Both the position numbers and the translations under genes were made by a program. Of a stretch of 64,000 nucleotides of DNA, positions 33,984-42,722 are shown one piece after another. Position 1 is the stretch's first letter. Each line of letters starts with the position of its first letter. The DNA lies in contig NZ_CP034463.1 of NCBI RefSeq assembly GCF_003955715.1, positions 4,774,001 through 4,838,000 on the forward strand. Direction: 5' to 3'. The stretch is from Streptomyces aquilus. Lineage in GTDB: Bacteria; Actinomycetota; Actinomycetes; Streptomycetales; Streptomycetaceae. Below the pieces are notes generated by a model. It saw only the letters and a program-made list of their open reading frames with translations. It was not told the DNA's origin and searched no databases.

Positions 33984-35626
33984 CCGCCATGACCGAGGAC
34001 ATCCTGATCGTCGGAGCGGGCCCCACCGGTCTGACCGCCGCCTGCACCCTGCTGGGGCTCGGCGTGCCGTGTCGGATCGTCGACCGGCGCGACGGGCCGG
34101 GCGGGGCGCCCAAGGCGCTGGTGCTGTGGAGCGGTGCGCTGGAGTGCCTGAGCCGCGTCGGTGCCGTCGGGCCCATCGTCGAGGCGGCGCTGCCGCTCGC
34201 CCGCGCCACCTACTGGTCGCGGAAGAAGCAGGTCGGCGGCATGCGGTTCGGCGGCCTCGACGGCACCGCCTTCCGCCATCCGCTGTGCGCCCCGCAGCCC
34301 GTCACCGAGGCCGCCCTGTACGAGCGGCTGCACGCGCTGGGCGGCGAGGTCGAGTGGGAGACGGAGGCCGTGGGCCTCACCGTCGCCGGCGACAAGGTCA
34401 CGGTGGCGCTGCGGACCGTGCAGGGCCGGGTGGAGCGGGGCACGTACCGCTATGTGATCGGCGCGGACGGCACCCACAGCCGGGTCCGGGACGCCGTCTC
34501 CATCCCCTTCGAGGGGCACACCTACGACCGGGTGTTCCTGCTGGGCGACGGCAGGCTGGAGGGGCCCGCGCCCGAGGACGAGGCGCAGTACCACATCACC
34601 CCCGAGGGCGTGCTGGTGCTCGTCCCCCTGCCGGACGGCGGGCACCGGGTCTTCTTCGACATCGCGGCCGACGGGAACACCCGGCCGCCGTCCGACGAGG
34701 AGCTGCAAGCCCTGCTGGACGAGCGCGGTCCCGGCGGGCTGCGGCTGCGCGAGACCTGGTGGTCCAACCGGTTCCAGGTGCACGCCAAGGTCGCCCCCGC
34801 GTTCCGCGCGGGCCCGGTCTTCATCGCCGGGGACGCCGCCCACGCGCACAGCCCCGCGGGCGGCCAGGGCCTCAACACCGGTGTCCAGGACGGCTACGAC
34901 ATCGGCTGGAAGCTCGCCTCCGTGCTGCGCGGCGCCGCTCCCGAGCTGCTCGACAGCTATGAGCCGGAGCGCCGTCCGGCCTCCGTGCAGGCGGTGCGCA
35001 ACGCCGACCAGCAGACCCGGATGTGGCTGCTGCGCAACCCCATGGCCCGGGCCATGCGGGACGCCACCATGCAGTCCTTCTCCCGGCGGGGCCTGCTGGA
35101 GAAGCAGATGCTGCCGCAGCTCGCCCAGCTCGACCTCGACCACTCGGCGAGCCCCGCGGTCGCCGACCTGCCGGGCGCCGCGGCCGTGCCCCGCGGCGTG
35201 AAACTGGGACGCCGCGTCCCGGACACCGCGCTGATCCCGCTGAACGGCACGAAGGCCGACTCGCTCCACCAGTACCTGACGGCCGGACGGCACACGGTTC
35301 TCGCGTACGGGGACCAGGCCGCCGGCGACATGGCCGTCCGGGCCGTGGCCGCGCTGCGGGGGCGTGGTGTGGACGACATCACGGACGTGCTCTGGGTCAG
35401 GCCTGCGGGCGACAGCTCCGGGGCCGGGCGCGCCGGCGGCGCCGCCTATGCCCGCTGCGACACCGCACGCGTGTCCGGCCCCGGGTTCGGCAAGGAGGAC
35501 GGCACGCCCTGGCTCGCCTACGTACGCCCCGACGGAACGGTCGGGGCCCGGGCCGGCATCCCGGGCGTCCTCGAACTGCTCGACCGGCTGCCCTCGCAGC
35601 GGGCCGGCGCCGCCGAGGCGGCCTGA
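33980..35626 (+). CDS. FAD-dependent aromatic/polyketide-type monooxygenase
   Basis: A 548-residue class A flavin monooxygenase. The FAD motif ILIVGAGPTGLTAA is at residues 8-21, the DG motif YVIGADGTHSRVRD near residue 160, and the GD motif VFIAGDAAHAHSPAGGQG near residue 280. The C-terminal 130 residues are thioredoxin-like, as in phenol- and polyketide-hydroxylase relatives. It should hydroxylate or perform Baeyer-Villiger-type oxidation on a small substrate with NAD(P)H. It overlaps the HAD gene by four bases. In a butenolide-type pathway it could oxidise the AfsA-derived product, but this is inference. Confidence 0.88.
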   Translation: MTAMTEDILIVGAGPTGLTAACTLLGLGVPCRIVDRRDGPGGAPKALVLWSGALECLSRVGAVGPIVEAALPLARATYWSRKKQVGGMRFGGLDGTAFRHPLCAPQPVTEAALYERLHALGGEVEWETEAVGLTVAGDKVTVALRTVQGRVERGTYRYVIGADGTHSRVRDAVSIPFEGHTYDRVFLLGDGRLEGPAPEDEAQYHITPEGVLVLVPLPDGGHRVFFDIAADGNTRPPSDEELQALLDERGPGGLRLRETWWSNRFQVHAKVAPAFRAGPVFIAGDAAHAHSPAGGQGLNTGVQDGYDIGWKLASVLRGAAPELLDSYEPERRPASVQAVRNADQQTRMWLLRNPMARAMRDATMQSFSRRGLLEKQMLPQLAQLDLDHSASPAVADLPGAAAVPRGVKLGRRVPDTALIPLNGTKADSLHQYLTAGRHTVLAYGDQAAGDMAVRAVAALRGRGVDDITDVLWVRPAGDSSGAGRAGGAAYARCDTARVSGPGFGKEDGTPWLAYVRPDGTVGARAGIPGVLELLDRLPSQRAGAAEAA

Positions 35627-35674
35627 TCCGTGGACCGACACCCACTCCAGGTCGGAAAGGACCCCCAGCCGATC

Positions 35675-36706
35675 ATGACCATGCCCGAGACTCAGCCCAC
35701 CGACCTCGAGACCACCGAGGAAACCGCCGACGCCGTGCCGGACCCCGTCGCCGAGGCCGCCGCCCGGCTGCGCTACGACGCGACCGTCTCCCGCACGCTG
35801 GTGCACCGCACCTCCGTCGCCGAGGTCTTCGTCACCGACTCCGCGGCGATCGGCGAGGAGACCTTCCTCGTCGCCGCCCAGCTGCCCCGCGGCCACCTCA
35901 TCGGCGAGAACGCGCCGATGTACGACTACACCCTGCTCATCGAGGTGGTCCGGCAGGCAGGCGTCCTGGTGGCCCACGAGCACCTGGACGTGGAACTGGG
36001 CTCCGCGTTCATCTTCCGCAGCCTCAACCTCCGTACGGTGGGCCTGACCCAGCTGCGGATCGGGGCGACGCCCGCGCACGTCCTCGTCACGATGACCGTC
36101 CATCCCCGGCGCAACAAGGCCGGCCGCGTCCAGGGGTTCACCTTCAGCGGCAACGTCGCCCTGGACGGCCATGTGGCGATGGCCGGCAACGGCGCCCTGC
36201 TGATCGTGTCCCAGCGCGCCTACCGCACCCTGCGGGCGAAGCGCCGCACGGCCGCGACGGACCTGGCCCTGCCGCGCTTCACCCCGGCGGCACCGTCCGC
36301 CGTGGGCCGCAGCGAGGCCCGCAACGTCGTGATCACCGCCCCGGTGGTGGCGAGCGAGGCCCGGGTGTCGGCACAGCTGGTCCTCGACGCCAGCCACCCG
36401 CACATGTTCGACCACCCGCTCGACCACGTCCCCGGCCATCTCCAGATGGAGGCGGCCCGCCAGCTCGCGATCGCCGCCGTCGCCCAGCTGCACGGGCTGT
36501 CCCCGCAGACGCTGACCATCTCCGCCATCGAGACCGAGTTCACCGACTACGCGGAACTGGACCAGGTGACCGAACTGCGGGCCACCGTGCAGGGATTCCG
36601 CCGCCAGGACGACCTGCGCACGCTCGCCGTGCCCGTGGTGATCGACGTCCGGCAGGAAGGGGCGGTGACGACGACGATCCGGCTGGAAGTGGTGCAATGG
36701 ACGTGA
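35675..36706 (+). CDS. AfsA/ScbA-type butyrolactone-signal synthase
   Basis: A 343-residue protein with two AfsA repeats of hot-dog fold: repeat 1 at about residues 40-190 (TLVHRTSVAEVFVTD, then LIGENAPMYDYTLLIEVVRQ) and repeat 2 at about 220-340 (HPHMFDHPLDHVPGHLQMEA). AfsA enzymes join a beta-ketoacyl chain to dihydroxyacetone phosphate, the first step of gamma-butyrolactone hormones such as A-factor. The ATG at 35675 is chosen over a GTG at 35630 without ribosome site, though GGAAAGG is 14 bases away. It overlaps the next gene by 10 bases. No ArpA/ScbR-type receptor gene is found nearby, which is unusual. Confidence 0.88.
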   Translation: MTMPETQPTDLETTEETADAVPDPVAEAAARLRYDATVSRTLVHRTSVAEVFVTDSAAIGEETFLVAAQLPRGHLIGENAPMYDYTLLIEVVRQAGVLVAHEHLDVELGSAFIFRSLNLRTVGLTQLRIGATPAHVLVTMTVHPRRNKAGRVQGFTFSGNVALDGHVAMAGNGALLIVSQRAYRTLRAKRRTAATDLALPRFTPAAPSAVGRSEARNVVITAPVVASEARVSAQLVLDASHPHMFDHPLDHVPGHLQMEAARQLAIAAVAQLHGLSPQTLTISAIETEFTDYAELDQVTELRATVQGFRRQDDLRTLAVPVVIDVRQEGAVTTTIRLEVVQWT

Positions 36707-37734
36707 CCGGTCCGCCGTTGCAGCGGGTGCTCGTCACCGGTGCCACCGGTCTGCTCGGGGGCCATGTCGTACGGCAGCTGCTCGACGGCGGCAGCGCGGT
36801 GACGGCCGTGGTCCGGGACCCGCAGCGGGCCCGCGCCCTGCTCCCCGGGCACGATCAACTCACCGTCCTCCAGGGGGACGTACGCGAACCGGGCGCCCTC
36901 GCCCCGGCCCTCCCGGGGCACACCGCGGTGATCCACACGGCCGCGTACTTCCGGGAGTACTACGCGCCGGGAGGGCACGACCCGGCGCTGCTGACGGCCA
37001 CGAACGTCGACGCCGTCACCGGACTGCTCGACGCGGCCGCCGCGGCCGGCGTGCCGGTCGTGGTGCACACCAGCTCCATCGGCACGCTCGGCACCCGCCC
37101 CGACGGCCGGCCCTCGGACGAGGACACCCCGGAGGGGCGCGGCACCCGCGCCAACGGCTACTACGCGAGCAAGCTGCGCTCGGAGGAGGCGGTCCGCGCC
37201 TTCGGCGCCGAGCGCGGGGTACGGGTGCCGATCGTGCTCCCGGGCTGGATGTGGGGGCCGGGCGACGCCGGGCCGACCTCCGCCGGGCGGCTGTTCGCCT
37301 CGGTGGCCGAGGGACGGCTCGGCGGTGTCCCCCGGGCGGGCAACCACGTGGTGGACGCCCGTGACGTGGCGGACGCCTGTGTCCGGGCCGCCGCCAAGGG
37401 GGAGCACGCCCGCCGCTACATCGTGGCCGGCGACTGGGTCCCGCTCCCCGAGGTCTGCCGGATCGCGGCAAGGGCCCTCGGGGTCACGCCCCCGCGCGAG
37501 GTGCCGGCCCGGCTGGCGCTGCTCATGGCCGCCCTGCTGGAGACCGGCGGCCGGCTGCGAGGCGCCGCACCGACCGCCACCCGGGAGGGCGTGCGGGCCC
37601 TGCTGGAGGGAGACCGCCGCCGGGTGACCTCCGCCCGCGCCGAACGCGAACTCGGCGTGGAGTTCCGCCCGTTGGAACGCACCCTGCGAGACCAGGCCGA
37701 CTGGTACCGCGCCCACCGCGCCACGGTCCCCTGA
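36697..37734 (+). CDS. NAD-dependent epimerase/reductase family protein
   Basis: A 345-residue extended SDR. It has the cofactor motif VLVTGATGLLGG, the strand VIHTAAYFREYY, the catalytic Ser in VHTSSIG and the YYASK pair. Relatives include ketoreductases found beside AfsA genes (ScbC-like) and 3-beta-hydroxysteroid dehydrogenase-like proteins. Because its start lies within the AfsA gene, the two proteins are made together; a likely job is to reduce the AfsA condensation product or its butenolide. It ends 28 bases before a strong terminator that closes the operon. Confidence 0.87.
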   Translation: MDVTGPPLQRVLVTGATGLLGGHVVRQLLDGGSAVTAVVRDPQRARALLPGHDQLTVLQGDVREPGALAPALPGHTAVIHTAAYFREYYAPGGHDPALLTATNVDAVTGLLDAAAAAGVPVVVHTSSIGTLGTRPDGRPSDEDTPEGRGTRANGYYASKLRSEEAVRAFGAERGVRVPIVLPGWMWGPGDAGPTSAGRLFASVAEGRLGGVPRAGNHVVDARDVADACVRAAAKGEHARRYIVAGDWVPLPEVCRIAARALGVTPPREVPARLALLMAALLETGGRLRGAAPTATREGVRALLEGDRRRVTSARAERELGVEFRPLERTLRDQADWYRAHRATVP

Positions 37735-37762
37735 ACCGGACTTACGCCCCCCACCACAAACC

Positions 37763-37805
37763 CCGGGGCCCGGGCGGTCACGTCCCCCGACCGTCCGGGC
37801 CCCGG
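37763..37805 (+). terminator. Strong hairpin terminator of the lactone-signal operon
   Basis: CCGGGGCCCGGGCGGTC and GACCGTCCGGGCCCCGG form 17-base arms with one mismatch around a 9-base loop. It follows the last gene by 28 bases. No T-tail, as usual in Streptomyces. Confidence 0.8.
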
Positions 37806-37840
37806 CCTGTCTTCCACCCTGCGAGGAGAGCGACCCTGCC

Positions 37841-39451
37841 ATGCCCAGACCCAGCAGCGAGATCAGCAGACGGGCCCTGATGACCGGGGTGTCCGCCCTG
37901 GCCGTCGCCGAGGGCGTCCTCAGCCCGACCGACGCGAGCGCGGCGCCCGCCGCACCCTCCGTGTCCGTCGGCCCCGGTGACGCGCGGTACGCGGAGCTCG
38001 CCACCGGCGTGAACAAGCGGTGGGCGGCCACGCCCGAAGCCATCCGCCTCGTCGCCTCCACGGAACAGGTGGTGCAGGCGGTGACGGAGGCCGTGCGGGC
38101 CAGGAAGCGCGTCTCGGTGCGCAGCGGCGGCCACTGCTACGCCGACTTCGTCCACCACCCCGACACCGACGTCATCATCGACACGTCCGCGCTGAACGGG
38201 ATCGCCTACGACCCCGCCCGCAACGCCTTCGCCATCGGCGCCGGGGCCCAACTGGGGCAGATCTACGAGGCGTTGTACAAGGAATGGGGGGTGACGATCC
38301 CGGGCGGCGCGTGTCTGACCGTGGGGATCGGCGGTCATGCGAGCGGCGGTGGGTTCGGGCCGCTGACGCGGCGGTTCGGGCTGGTGGCGGATCACATCGA
38401 GGCCGTGGAGATGGTGGTGGTCGACGCCTCGGGGAGGGTGCGTACGGTCGTCGCCTCGCGCGCGCCCTCGGACCCGCACCGCGACCTGTGGTGGGCCACC
38501 GCGGGTGGCGGCGGCGGGAGCTTCGGCGTCATCACCCGCTACTGGTTCCGCTCCCCCGCCGCGACCGGAACCACGCCCGGCCTCCAGTTGCCCGCACCGC
38601 CCCGCGAGGTGCTGGTCAGCCTGACGGAGATCCCGTGGAGCCGGCTGGACGCCCCGTCGATGGCCCGCCTGGTCCGCAACTTCTGCGCCTGGCACGTGGA
38701 CAACGGCGCCACCTCCTCCCCGTTCATCTCCCTCTCCGGCTATCTGCTGATGCGCCAGGGCGCGACGGGCGGCGCGGCCCTGTTCACCCAGGTCGACGGC
38801 ACGGACCCGGACGCCGACCGGCTGCTCGCCGACTACGCCGCGGCCCTCACGGCCGGCACCGGCCTCACCGCCTCCTTCCCGTCCCGCCGCGTCCCGTGGC
38901 TGGCCTCGACGAAGCTGCTCGGCACCAGCAGCCCGGTCCTGCTGTACGACCACACGCTGCGCAGCGCGGTGAAGACGGCGTGGCTGAAGGGGAGTTTCAC
39001 CGACGCCCAACTGGCCGTCATGTACCGCCACTTGACCCGTACGGACTACTCGAACCCGAACGCCGTGATCTCCCTCAACGGCGGCGGCGGCCGCACGAAC
39101 GACACCGCCCCCGACGCCACGGCCGTCCCGCACCGGGACGCGGCCCTGATCGCCCTGTACGAGAACTTCTGGATCGACCGGCGCGAGGACGACAAGCACC
39201 TAGCCTGGCTCCGGGACCTGTACCGGGAGTCGTTCCAGGACACGGGCGGCGTCCCCGTCCCGAACGACCTGACCGGCGGCTGCTACATCAACGACCCCGA
39301 CCCCGACCTCTCGGACCCCGCCTGGAACACCTCGGGCGTGCCCTGGCACACCCTGTACTGGCGGGCGAACTACGCCCGTCTCCAGCAGGTCAAGGCCCGC
39401 TGGGACCCGACGGACTTCTTCCGCCACTCCCAGTCGATACGGCTGCCGTAG
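37841..39451 (+). CDS. Tat-exported berberine-bridge-like FAD oxidase
   Basis: A 536-residue secreted flavoprotein. The Tat signal is residues 9-36 (SRRALMTGVSALAVAEGVL, then a cleavage region SAAPA). The FAD-binding core has VSVRSGGHCYAD, whose His binds FAD covalently, and GGACLTVGIGGHASGGG, whose Cys makes the second covalent bond; this bicovalent pattern is typical of berberine-bridge/hexose oxidases. The C-terminal NYARLQQVKARWDPTDFF is the family end. It oxidises alcohols or sugars outside the cell with O2. GAGGAG lies upstream of the ATG. It stands alone between a terminator and a convergent gene. Confidence 0.9.
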   Translation: MPRPSSEISRRALMTGVSALAVAEGVLSPTDASAAPAAPSVSVGPGDARYAELATGVNKRWAATPEAIRLVASTEQVVQAVTEAVRARKRVSVRSGGHCYADFVHHPDTDVIIDTSALNGIAYDPARNAFAIGAGAQLGQIYEALYKEWGVTIPGGACLTVGIGGHASGGGFGPLTRRFGLVADHIEAVEMVVVDASGRVRTVVASRAPSDPHRDLWWATAGGGGGSFGVITRYWFRSPAATGTTPGLQLPAPPREVLVSLTEIPWSRLDAPSMARLVRNFCAWHVDNGATSSPFISLSGYLLMRQGATGGAALFTQVDGTDPDADRLLADYAAALTAGTGLTASFPSRRVPWLASTKLLGTSSPVLLYDHTLRSAVKTAWLKGSFTDAQLAVMYRHLTRTDYSNPNAVISLNGGGGRTNDTAPDATAVPHRDAALIALYENFWIDRREDDKHLAWLRDLYRESFQDTGGVPVPNDLTGGCYINDPDPDLSDPAWNTSGVPWHTLYWRANYARLQQVKARWDPTDFFRHSQSIRLP

Positions 39452-39464
39452 GGCAGAGGACGGT

Positions 39465-40910
39465 TCACCCCGGCCAGACGATCGCCTGCACCTCGCTGTA
39501 GGCGTGCAGCGCGTACGACCCGACGTCCCGGCCCACCCCGCTCTTCTTGAACCCGCCGAACGGCGCCTCCATGTTCCGCCCGACCGTGTTCACGCCGACC
39601 CCGCCCGCCCGCAGCCGCCGGGCCACCCGGAAGGCGCGGGCGACGTCGCCGGACCAGACGTAGTCGATGAGGCCGTAGTCGGAGTCGTTGGCGAGGGCGA
39701 TGCCCTCCTCCTCGTCGTCGAAGGGGACGACGGCCACGACCGGCCCGAAGATCTCCTCGCGGGCGACCCGCATCGCGTTGGTGCAGTCCGCGAGGAGGGT
39801 CGGGGCGACGTAGAAGCCGCGCTCGTACGGCGGCCGTTCGCCGCCCGCGACGACCGTCGCGCCTTCCTTGCGGCCCAACTCCACGTACGACTCGACGCGT
39901 TCCCGGTGCGGGGCGGAGATCACCGGCCCCACGACCGTGTCCGCCTCCCGCGGGTTCCCGACCTTCAGCCGCCCGGCGTAGCCGGCGAGCCCGTCCACCA
40001 GCCGGTCGTACACGCCCCGTTGGGCCAGCACGCGCGTGGGCGCGGTGCAGATCTGCCCGCTGTAGAAGGAGAAGGTGGTGCCGATCCCGGCCACCGCCGA
40101 GCCGATGTCGGCATCGTCGAGGACGACCGCCGCGCCTTTCCCTCCCAGCTCCATCAGCTGCCGTTTCATGCCGCGCCCGCACACCTCGGCGATGCGCTGT
40201 CCGACGGCGGTGGAGCCGGTGAAGGAGACCATGTCGACGTCGGGCGAGTCGACGGCGGCCTCACCGACCTCGACCGACCGTCCCGACACCACACTGAGCA
40301 CGCCCCGCGGCAGCCCGGCCGCCTCCAGCGCCTCCGCCATCCGGTAGACGGACAGGGGGTCCTGCGGGGCGGGCTTCACGACGACGGTGTTGCCCATCGC
40401 GAGGGCGGGGGCGATCTTGCCGGCCGGGTTGGCCCAGGGGTTGTTGTACGAGGTGATGCAGGTGACCACCCCGACGGGCTGGCGGACCGCCAGCGCCCCC
40501 ATCACCCCGGCCTTCCCCATCGGCCCGGCCTCGTTGATCTGCGGCGGGATCGCCCACTCGGCGCTCTCCACGCGCGCGTACCGCCGGAACCGGGCGACCC
40601 CGACCCCGACCTGCATCGCCCGCGCGGTGCCGGTCGTCGCCCCGGTCTCCGCCTGGGCGAGTTCGGCGTACGGCACGAAGCGGCCCGCGATCACGTCGGC
40701 AGCCCGGGCGAGGATCGCCGCCCGCTCCTCGGGCGCCGTACGCGACCATGACCCGAAGGCCTCGCGGGCCGCGGCGCAGGCCGCGTGCACCTGATCCCGC
40801 GAGGCCTCCGGCGCCCACCCGACGGTCTCCTCGGTGGCCGGATCGACCACGGCGTAATGTCCGCCGTCCGGCTGGGTCCACTCGCCCCCGATGAACAGCC
40901 GCTCCTTCAC
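39465..40910 (-). CDS. Aldehyde dehydrogenase
   Basis: A 481-residue NAD(P)-dependent aldehyde dehydrogenase. The catalytic Cys is in SGQICTAP, the general-base Glu in LMELGGKGA, and the cofactor loop in VSFTGSTAVGQRI. The substrate range cannot be read from the sequence. The GTG start at 40910 overlaps the stop of the upstream amidohydrolase gene (GTGA, 40907-40910), so they form a coupled pair that could release an amide-linked compound and oxidise its aldehyde, an inference. It is convergent with the exported oxidase. Confidence 0.92.
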   Translation of the reverse strand: MKERLFIGGEWTQPDGGHYAVVDPATEETVGWAPEASRDQVHAACAAAREAFGSWSRTAPEERAAILARAADVIAGRFVPYAELAQAETGATTGTARAMQVGVGVARFRRYARVESAEWAIPPQINEAGPMGKAGVMGALAVRQPVGVVTCITSYNNPWANPAGKIAPALAMGNTVVVKPAPQDPLSVYRMAEALEAAGLPRGVLSVVSGRSVEVGEAAVDSPDVDMVSFTGSTAVGQRIAEVCGRGMKRQLMELGGKGAAVVLDDADIGSAVAGIGTTFSFYSGQICTAPTRVLAQRGVYDRLVDGLAGYAGRLKVGNPREADTVVGPVISAPHRERVESYVELGRKEGATVVAGGERPPYERGFYVAPTLLADCTNAMRVAREEIFGPVVAVVPFDDEEEGIALANDSDYGLIDYVWSGDVARAFRVARRLRAGGVGVNTVGRNMEAPFGGFKKSGVGRDVGSYALHAYSEVQAIVWPG

Positions 40911-42628
40911 CGGGTGCTCACCGTCCGGGTGTCCCGCCCCGAGCGCAGCACCTTCCCGGGCACGGCCCCGCTCACCGTGTCGTCGCGGATCGCCTCGACC
41001 CCGTTGACCCACACGGCCCGTACCCCGAGTGCCTTGGAGTCCAGCCGCGGGCTGTCACCCGGCAGGTCGTGCACCAGGGTGGCCGTGCCCGCGCCGATCC
41101 GCTCCGGGTCGAAGAGCACCAGGTCGGCATGGAAGCCCTCCCGTACCTGCCCCCGCTCGCGCAGCCCGAACAGCCGCGCCGGGTCGTCGGTCAGCATCTT
41201 CACCGCCTGCTCCAGGGTGGCGAGCTTCCGCCCGCGCAGACAGTCCCCGAGGAACCGGGTGGTGTACGGCGCCCCGCACATCCGGTCCAGGTGCGCCCCC
41301 GCGTCCGAGCCGCCGAGCAGCACGTCCTCGTGCTGCCAGGTCTCGGCGCGCAGCGCCCAGGAGGCGGGGTCGTTGTCGGTGGGCATGGGCCACAGGACAG
41401 TACGGAGCTCGTCGGCGGCGCAGATCTCGACGAGGCAGTGGAAGGGGTCCTGCCCCCGCTCCTCGGCGATGTCCCGCACGACCCGCCCGCTGAGCCCGCG
41501 GTTCGCCTCGCTGTAGGTGTCGCCGATGACGTACCGCCCGAAGTTCGCCAGCCGCCGGAAGACACCGGCCTCCTTGGACTGGGCGCGCTCCAGCATCCCG
41601 GCCCGTACGTCCGGGGCGCGGAGTTTCTCGATCCGCTCGGGCACGGGCAGGCCGAGGATCGGCCCCCAGCCGGGGATGAGGTTGAGCGCGCAGAAGGTGC
41701 CCAGGGACATGTTCATCGGCGTCAGGATCGGCATGGTGAGGGCGACGATCCGGCCGCCGGCCTTGCGTGCCTGTTCGCTCGCGAACAGCTGGCGCGGGAC
41801 GCGTTCGGGGACGGTGGCGTCGATGGTGAGCACGTTCCAGTTCAGCGGCCGCCCCGCCGCCGCGCTCATCTCCACGAACAGCTCGATCTCGGCGTCGCTG
41901 AACTGGTCGAGACACCCGGCGACGATGGCCTCGATCTGCGTCCCTTCGTGCTCCCCCACCGCTTTGGAGAGCGCGACGAGTTCGGCGGGCAGGGCATGCC
42001 GGGAGGCGACGGGCTTCCCGTCCCCGTCGGAGTGGGTGGTCGACTGGGTGGTGGAGAGCCCCCACGCCCCGGCGTCCATGGCCTCGTGGAACAGTCGCAG
42101 CATGGCGTCGAGTTGCTCGTCACTGGGCTGCCCGCCAATGGCGTCCGCCCCCATGACATACCGCCGCAGCGCACAATGCCCGACCATGAACCCGGCGTTG
42201 ACGGCGATCCGCCCTTCGAGCGCGTCGAGATACTCCCCGAACGACTGCCAGCTCCAGGGCGCTCCCTCCTCCAGCGCGACCAGCGACATGCCCTCGACCT
42301 TGGACATCATGCGCCGCGTGTAGTCGGCGTCCCCGGGCTTCAACGGGGCCAGCGTGAACCCACAGTTGCCGGCGGCGACCGTCGTCACCCCGTGGTTGAG
42401 GGAGGGAGTGGCGTACGGGTCCCAGAACAGCTGGGCGTCGTAGTGGGTGTGGGGGTCGACGAACCCGGGGGCGAGGACGAGACCGGATGCGTCTTCGCTG
42501 GTGTGCGATGCCTCGTCGACCCGGCCGATGACGGCGACCCGCCCGTCTCGGATACCCACGTCGGCGACACGGGCGGGAGCGCCGGTCCCGTCGACAACGG
42601 TCGCGCTTCTGATGAGGTGATCAAGCAT
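40907..42628 (-). CDS. N-acyl-D-amino-acid deacylase-like amidohydrolase
   Basis: A 573-residue amidohydrolase. The metal site begins DPHTHYDAQLFWDP (His-x-His), and NHGVTTVAAGNCGFTLAPL, near residue 85, is diagnostic of the D-aminoacylase group. A late HxH-like QHEDVLLGGSDAGAH segment carries the catalytic Asp. It should hydrolyse amide or imide bonds, possibly of N-acyl-D-amino acids. The ATG at 42628 has AAGGGGG six bases before it. Overlap with the aldehyde dehydrogenase gene implies a common substrate. Confidence 0.88.
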   Translation of the reverse strand: MLDHLIRSATVVDGTGAPARVADVGIRDGRVAVIGRVDEASHTSEDASGLVLAPGFVDPHTHYDAQLFWDPYATPSLNHGVTTVAAGNCGFTLAPLKPGDADYTRRMMSKVEGMSLVALEEGAPWSWQSFGEYLDALEGRIAVNAGFMVGHCALRRYVMGADAIGGQPSDEQLDAMLRLFHEAMDAGAWGLSTTQSTTHSDGDGKPVASRHALPAELVALSKAVGEHEGTQIEAIVAGCLDQFSDAEIELFVEMSAAAGRPLNWNVLTIDATVPERVPRQLFASEQARKAGGRIVALTMPILTPMNMSLGTFCALNLIPGWGPILGLPVPERIEKLRAPDVRAGMLERAQSKEAGVFRRLANFGRYVIGDTYSEANRGLSGRVVRDIAEERGQDPFHCLVEICAADELRTVLWPMPTDNDPASWALRAETWQHEDVLLGGSDAGAHLDRMCGAPYTTRFLGDCLRGRKLATLEQAVKMLTDDPARLFGLRERGQVREGFHADLVLFDPERIGAGTATLVHDLPGDSPRLDSKALGVRAVWVNGVEAIRDDTVSGAVPGKVLRSGRDTRTVSTR

Positions 42629-42666
42629 GGTTGCCCCCTTCAACTCCGGGCAGGTGGAAGGCCTTC

Positions 42667-42708
42667 AGGGGCGCGGGGAACTGCGCGACCAGCCCCCACA
42701 CACCCGCA
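42667..42708. repeat. Dispersed Streptomyces intergenic repeat, copy 3 (reversed)
   Basis: GGGGCGCGGGGAACTGCGCG, then ACCAGCCCCCAC: the reverse orientation of the copy at 6211. It falls between the LLM gene (ends 42723) and the amidohydrolase start and may act as terminator of the LLM transcript. Confidence 0.75.
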
Positions 42709-42722
42709 GCCGCCGTACAACC

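Noticed and set aside
33788..36697. A 969-codon open frame on the minus strand opposite the signal operon
   Set aside because: Same cause: antisense of the FAD monooxygenase and AfsA genes, with skewed amino-acid content (Gly/His/Val-rich) and no recognisable domain.
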